Positions 60,333 through 64,000 of a stretch of DNA of 64,000 bases are shown here, one piece after another. The notes beneath the pieces were generated by a model. It saw only the letters and a program-made list of their open reading frames with translations. It ran no database searches and had not been told where the DNA came from. A program made the position numbers and the translations under genes. The DNA lies in NCBI GenBank assembly GCA_002395235.1, contig DGWK01000008.1, positions 1 through 64,000 of the forward strand, given 5' to 3'. The DNA comes from Lachnospiraceae bacterium UBA4260 (GTDB lineage: Bacteria; Bacillota; Clostridia; Lachnospirales; Lachnospiraceae). Position 1 is the first letter of the stretch, and each line of letters starts with the position of its first letter.

Positions 60333-63300
60333 CTATTTCTTTCCTTCGACCATCAATTTGAACGCTTCGAACGGATTTACATGGCTGCCTTCGCTTTCCA
60401 GAGTCTTCATATATTCTTTGAATGCCTTGAATCCTTCCCCGTATTCGTCTTTTCTCGCCATGAGTTCCTCTTCCATAGCATCTGCATAATCCGACTCGCC
60501 GAAATCGCGCATGGCACTTACTTCCACATAGCTGGCATGACCTTCCATGGCCACGAGGCCTCCACCCGGTCCGAGCTTATTCAGCTTCTTCAAGCCAATC
60601 TCCTCAAACTGCCAGTAATGCGTCAGCTCGTGGATCAGTGTCGACTGCACTGTGTTTCTAGGGCCGCGCGCCTCAATCCACAGCGCCTTCTTTCTGCCTC
60701 TGTCCTTGCGTTCACAGAAACCGAGCACTCTATCGTAAGGGCTGCCCTTCCCTATTCTCTTACGAATCGCTTCCGCGCTCGCGAATCGAAGATGCAGATT
60801 CTTCGGACGTCTGACTCCGTAGTGATAATACATATTATTTACTACCGTCTCATATAGCTGCCGGATCTCATCCTCCTGCCGGATCATCTGATTTTCACAG
60901 TCTCTGCAGATGCGGCGTCCGTCGTGCATCTCCTTCCAGAACACTGTCGGTTTACCGCAAAAAGAGCATCTAATCCCGCCGGGGATATCGGGGGCCGTGG
61001 CAAAGCCTTCAGATTCCTCAAGCTTGGGCAGAAAGCTTTCACAGAATGATTCCAGCTCTGCAGAGGCGAAGAACGCGGGCAAGGTATCCAATCCCAGATG
61101 CAGGAAACCGCCTTCTGTTTTTCCTGCCGGATCTGATGAAGCAAACCGCCTGTTATACCATTTCAGATAGTTGTCTACGATTCGGAACACTTTTATCCTG
61201 TTTTGATACAGACTTGAGATCATTCCCAATTCGATAGCGCTGTATTCAACAATATACAGCGATATTTTTTCCTCATCAGTGGAACTGTCTGCGATCTCTT
61301 CCATTTTTCCCGGACGGATGAAGGGGACTATACTATGGATCTTCTCCTCCGCTGACGCAGCGGCCGTGTCTTTAAAGAGTTTCGTCCAGTAATCATCTGA
61401 CGCGTCAAATCGGGTGATGACAAACAGGTTCATATAACTGTCCGGGAACAGCGTTTTGAACAACTCCTGCATCATGAACGCCAGAAGAAGGACCATTTGT
61501 TCTGCTTTATCTCCGGCCACCCTGCATGGGATCCGAATCTCCAGCATCTGAATGCTGTTCTTAACCTCTACGAGATCATTTCCTTCTTTTCCGTAGCGGT
61601 CATAAACTCTGCTGAGGGACATGCCCGCCTCAGCACCAAGATTGATTCCCCTGTCACTGCTCCAATAACCTTTGATAATTCGTTTGACATTGTTTGCCAG
61701 GTAGACGTTAAAATCAAGTACATCGTAATCCACACAATGATCAACGATCTGTCTGTTTCCGATTTCAAATTCACTCGACTGATAATAGCTTTTGTGGCTT
61801 TCGGAAGCTACGTTTTCCGTGTAGACGATTCCATCCTCGATATTGAGTACATTGCGGAGAACACCTTTGATAGAGACAACCTGGTCTCGCAGGAAATAAT
61901 TCATTACGTTATCTCGCAGTACAGGGATCTCTTCCACAGTCTCAGATGCCTTATGGTTCAGCTTAACAAACGAAGTCTGCCTGACCAGCTCCTTTTTAAT
62001 CGCCTCGTTAATGAGGGTGATCGTCACCTGTCTCTCATATTCGTCAGTTGCCGCATTAAAGACAGTTTCTTCGCTGAAGTGGAAATGCTCATAGATATTA
62101 TGATTTCTCTTTTTATCTTTGAGCACACTATTTAAAGCTACCCGGAGCAGATTGCCTATTCCTTTATAGTCCCAACCGTATTCTCTGCTTCTCTCCATGA
62201 CATCTTTTTCCAGCATACCTGTATTGGCCATCTGCAGAAGAAGTGCCTGGAAGCGGCTGTGGTCGAGGTTGGAACGCCAGCCGATCAAAGGCGCATAGTC
62301 GTTTTCTCTCCGGATCAGTTCTTCAATATTTTCAGCAAAATAATCTCTTAAAAGATACTGAGGCGAAACGATGTGGATCAGGGTACCTTTTTTTCCTCCG
62401 TATTTTAACCAGTTCCACAGTGTATTATACAGATTGAAATGATCATCATACAGAATGATCATATCCAGGTTTTCTTTCTCCAGGATATCTGAATAGTCAT
62501 TGATCCGGATCCACTGAGAATAATCAGTATCTCTTCTTAAAAACCGGCGTATTTCCCTCTGATTGGCGCTCAATGCCTTTCTATATGTCAAAAGAGGTTT
62601 GCTCTCTCCTGCATATACATGGACAGAAGGAAATTCCACGCCGACCGCGATCAGGGCTAACGTCATAGAAACGCCAATGTATTCCGAAAGGTCGCCGCCT
62701 ATCCCCAATCGCCTCTGCGTTCTGTAATACCCCTCTTCGGCCCAGGCCATCACATAAGTTTCCACCTGATTGCCGACGTTCTTAAATGGGGTGATATCTT
62801 TACCGATGTAAGTTCCGAAACTTGCTTCCAGCGTCGGACTCTCCACTTCAGATACCAGCACATACTGATACTCTTTCTCAAACTCCTTCGAAATTCTCGA
62901 AAATTCGGAGAAGATCATTTCTTTGTGAATATTGCTGTATGCGCTGAATGTGACGGCTCTGTCGATCACTATCATCTTCAGATTTTTGAAAAAGTCTTTT
63001 CTTTTGGCCAGCAGTTTGTAGCTGACAAGATCCTGAAAACCTATGACAAGAATATGGATCGTCTCATTGTTAGCAGCTTTGTCGCGGCCGCCCACGCTCC
63101 ACATACACGTAACTCTATTGATTCGTTCAAGTCTCTCATCGACAATCCTTTGAAGTTCAACCGCACGCTCGTTGTCCATGCAGAGGATCAAAAAAGTGTC
63201 CCCTTCCGTGCAATAATAATTCATATACGCGCACAGATAAGTCAGGATCTCACCCTGCAGATAATCTCTGATACTCACGGAAGAATCATTAAGAAGTTCT

Positions 63301-64000
63301 ACAAGGACATTATTGTACTCTTTGTTCGTTCGAACCCCGGCTTCTCTGAGCTGATTGCTGATGATCTCCAGTACATGAGGCTTTTTGCACGCTTCCTGCT
63401 GCGAGTTGGTAACGCCGTTATATTTCAGCCCGCTGCTCTGCATACTGACCATTCGAGGCTCATAGGACTTTAATAATACTTTTGTTCCTCCAAAATATGC
63501 TAAATAGAGATTAAAAAGGTTTTTCAGCTGCCCTCTGAGCTCCATATCTATGTCGTCACTTTGAAATGAATTTCCGCCTAAATTCATATTGTGCTCAAGG
63601 AAGAACTGGATCTGTTCAAACAGGAGGAATCCTGCTGAAGGCAGCATATACCATCCCCATGTGATCTTCCTTGTCATCTCAGCCAAAGGTTTGTCTGCAC
63701 CGATCACGATGATACTGACTCCGACAACCTCTATAACACCCAGAAGGATAAAAGCATTCTTCATACTGCGGATCCAGTGGTACCAGACGCTGCCTTTCGC
63801 GTTGACCTCGTATTCATATCCGCCTTCAGCTTCCGTATACGCAAGATCTGACAAGAGCCACGGAAAATGAACCAGCTTTTCTGTGAACGTGCCGTCCTTT
63901 ACACTGATAAAACTTCTGTTGCGAAAAAGCAGCCGAATAATACCGAGCACCAAATCCGCAAGCAGAATGAAAAACAGATTCATCAATATGATCAGGAGCA
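60333..64000 (-). CDS. Membrane zincin with zinc finger, incomplete at window edge
   Basis: At least 1217 residues; a TTG at 63986 is the first start in the window, but the frame is open to the edge and hydrophobic, so the true start probably lies outside. Membrane helices at about 1-22, 78-97 and 110-128. A middle part (about 230-420) resembles a superfamily 2 helicase fold without its motifs (LKMIVIDRAVTFSAY where DEAH is expected); this is a weak inference. At about 1008 a four-Cys zinc finger (CSFCGKPTVF, CRDC) is followed by a gluzincin domain: STLIHELTHYWQFE near 1119 and EGHASYVEV near 1147, an arrangement like the DA1 peptidase family. Heads the operon with the transglutaminase-like lipoprotein. 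Function not known. Confidence 0.75.
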   Translation of the reverse strand, partial: LLIILMNLFFILLADLVLGIIRLLFRNRSFISVKDGTFTEKLVHFPWLLSDLAYTEAEGGYEYEVNAKGSVWYHWIRSMKNAFILLGVIEVVGVSIIVIGADKPLAEMTRKITWGWYMLPSAGFLLFEQIQFFLEHNMNLGGNSFQSDDIDMELRGQLKNLFNLYLAYFGGTKVLLKSYEPRMVSMQSSGLKYNGVTNSQQEACKKPHVLEIISNQLREAGVRTNKEYNNVLVELLNDSSVSIRDYLQGEILTYLCAYMNYYCTEGDTFLILCMDNERAVELQRIVDERLERINRVTCMWSVGGRDKAANNETIHILVIGFQDLVSYKLLAKRKDFFKNLKMIVIDRAVTFSAYSNIHKEMIFSEFSRISKEFEKEYQYVLVSEVESPTLEASFGTYIGKDITPFKNVGNQVETYVMAWAEEGYYRTQRRLGIGGDLSEYIGVSMTLALIAVGVEFPSVHVYAGESKPLLTYRKALSANQREIRRFLRRDTDYSQWIRINDYSDILEKENLDMIILYDDHFNLYNTLWNWLKYGGKKGTLIHIVSPQYLLRDYFAENIEELIRRENDYAPLIGWRSNLDHSRFQALLLQMANTGMLEKDVMERSREYGWDYKGIGNLLRVALNSVLKDKKRNHNIYEHFHFSEETVFNAATDEYERQVTITLINEAIKKELVRQTSFVKLNHKASETVEEIPVLRDNVMNYFLRDQVVSIKGVLRNVLNIEDGIVYTENVASESHKSYYQSSEFEIGNRQIVDHCVDYDVLDFNVYLANNVKRIIKGYWSSDRGINLGAEAGMSLSRVYDRYGKEGNDLVEVKNSIQMLEIRIPCRVAGDKAEQMVLLLAFMMQELFKTLFPDSYMNLFVITRFDASDDYWTKLFKDTAAASAEEKIHSIVPFIRPGKMEEIADSSTDEEKISLYIVEYSAIELGMISSLYQNRIKVFRIVDNYLKWYNRRFASSDPAGKTEGGFLHLGLDTLPAFFASAELESFCESFLPKLEESEGFATAPDIPGGIRCSFCGKPTVFWKEMHDGRRICRDCENQMIRQEDEIRQLYETVVNNMYYHYGVRRPKNLHLRFASAEAIRKRIGKGSPYDRVLGFCERKDRGRKKALWIEARGPRNTVQSTLIHELTHYWQFEEIGLKKLNKLGPGGGLVAMEGHASYVEVSAMRDFGESDYADAMEEELMARKDEYGEGFKAFKEYMKTLESEGSHVNPFEAFKLMVEGKK

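Overview
The window reads as a chromosomal segment from a moderately GC-rich, low-sporulation-signal Bacillota, class Clostridia, most probably a Lachnospiraceae gut or rumen commensal. The basis is gene content: a sortase-anchored Cna-B giant adhesin, a paired GlgC/GlgD glycogen locus, a DUF6320 membrane protein beside a condensation-type acyltransferase, an HrcA-type CIRCE element, strong AGGAGG ribosome binding sites and REP-like palindromes of the kind common in clostridia. No rRNA, tRNA, CRISPR array, prophage or transposase gene was seen.

Layout. (1) 62-11797: one 3911-residue cell-wall adhesin with 3 classical and 24 SpyCatcher-like Cna-B domains. (2) 12-20.8 kb, minus strand: Nudix hydrolase, a 61-aa basic protein, a C39-like peptidase with a secreted SH3/3D-domain protein, MscS, an uncharacterised protein, a 74-bp tandem repeat array, a soluble hybrid histidine kinase and two small cytoplasmic proteins. 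(3) 21.1-24.7 kb: secreted transglutaminase-like protein (plus strand), phasin-like protein, VanY-type carboxypeptidase, phosphoribosyltransferase-like protein. (4) 25-28.4 kb: a polar amino acid ABC transporter operon ending in a DapF-like racemase/epimerase. (5) 28.5-35.4 kb: a membrane Ser/Thr kinase with a 1713-residue surface Ig-repeat protein. (6) 35.7-38.8 kb: acyltransferase, DUF6320 and pectinacetylesterase-like esterase, translationally coupled. (7) 38.9-45.2 kb: ADP-ribose-type Nudix, HelD, a truncated MocR regulator, and a DUF2828 vWA protein lying inside a 2.0-kb segment bounded by inverted repeats. (8) 45.3-46.7 kb: argC and a second, related tandem repeat array. (9) 46.7-50.8 kb: lon and, divergently, tetR-yitT, with overlapping promoters whose -35 boxes sit inside TetR-type palindromes, plus a CIRCE box in the lon leader. 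(10) 51.1-54.3 kb: glgC-glgD-fba. (11) 54.4-64.0 kb, minus strand: XRE regulator, a fused Clp-type/FtsH-type double AAA+ metalloprotease, a YbjN-like protein, a transglutaminase-like lipoprotein and a large membrane protein with a zinc finger and HExxH peptidase domain that runs off the window edge.

The best candidates for something undescribed are the soluble Clp-receiver-FtsH fusion protease with its membrane zincin neighbours (54.4-64 kb), the inverted-repeat-bounded DUF2828 segment (43.2-45.2 kb), the face-to-face lon/tetR promoters, and the two distant tandem arrays that are copies of one intergenic repeat family in opposite orientation. Coordinates, starts and repeat counts were worked out by hand; family names rest on motif recognition, not on database searches.
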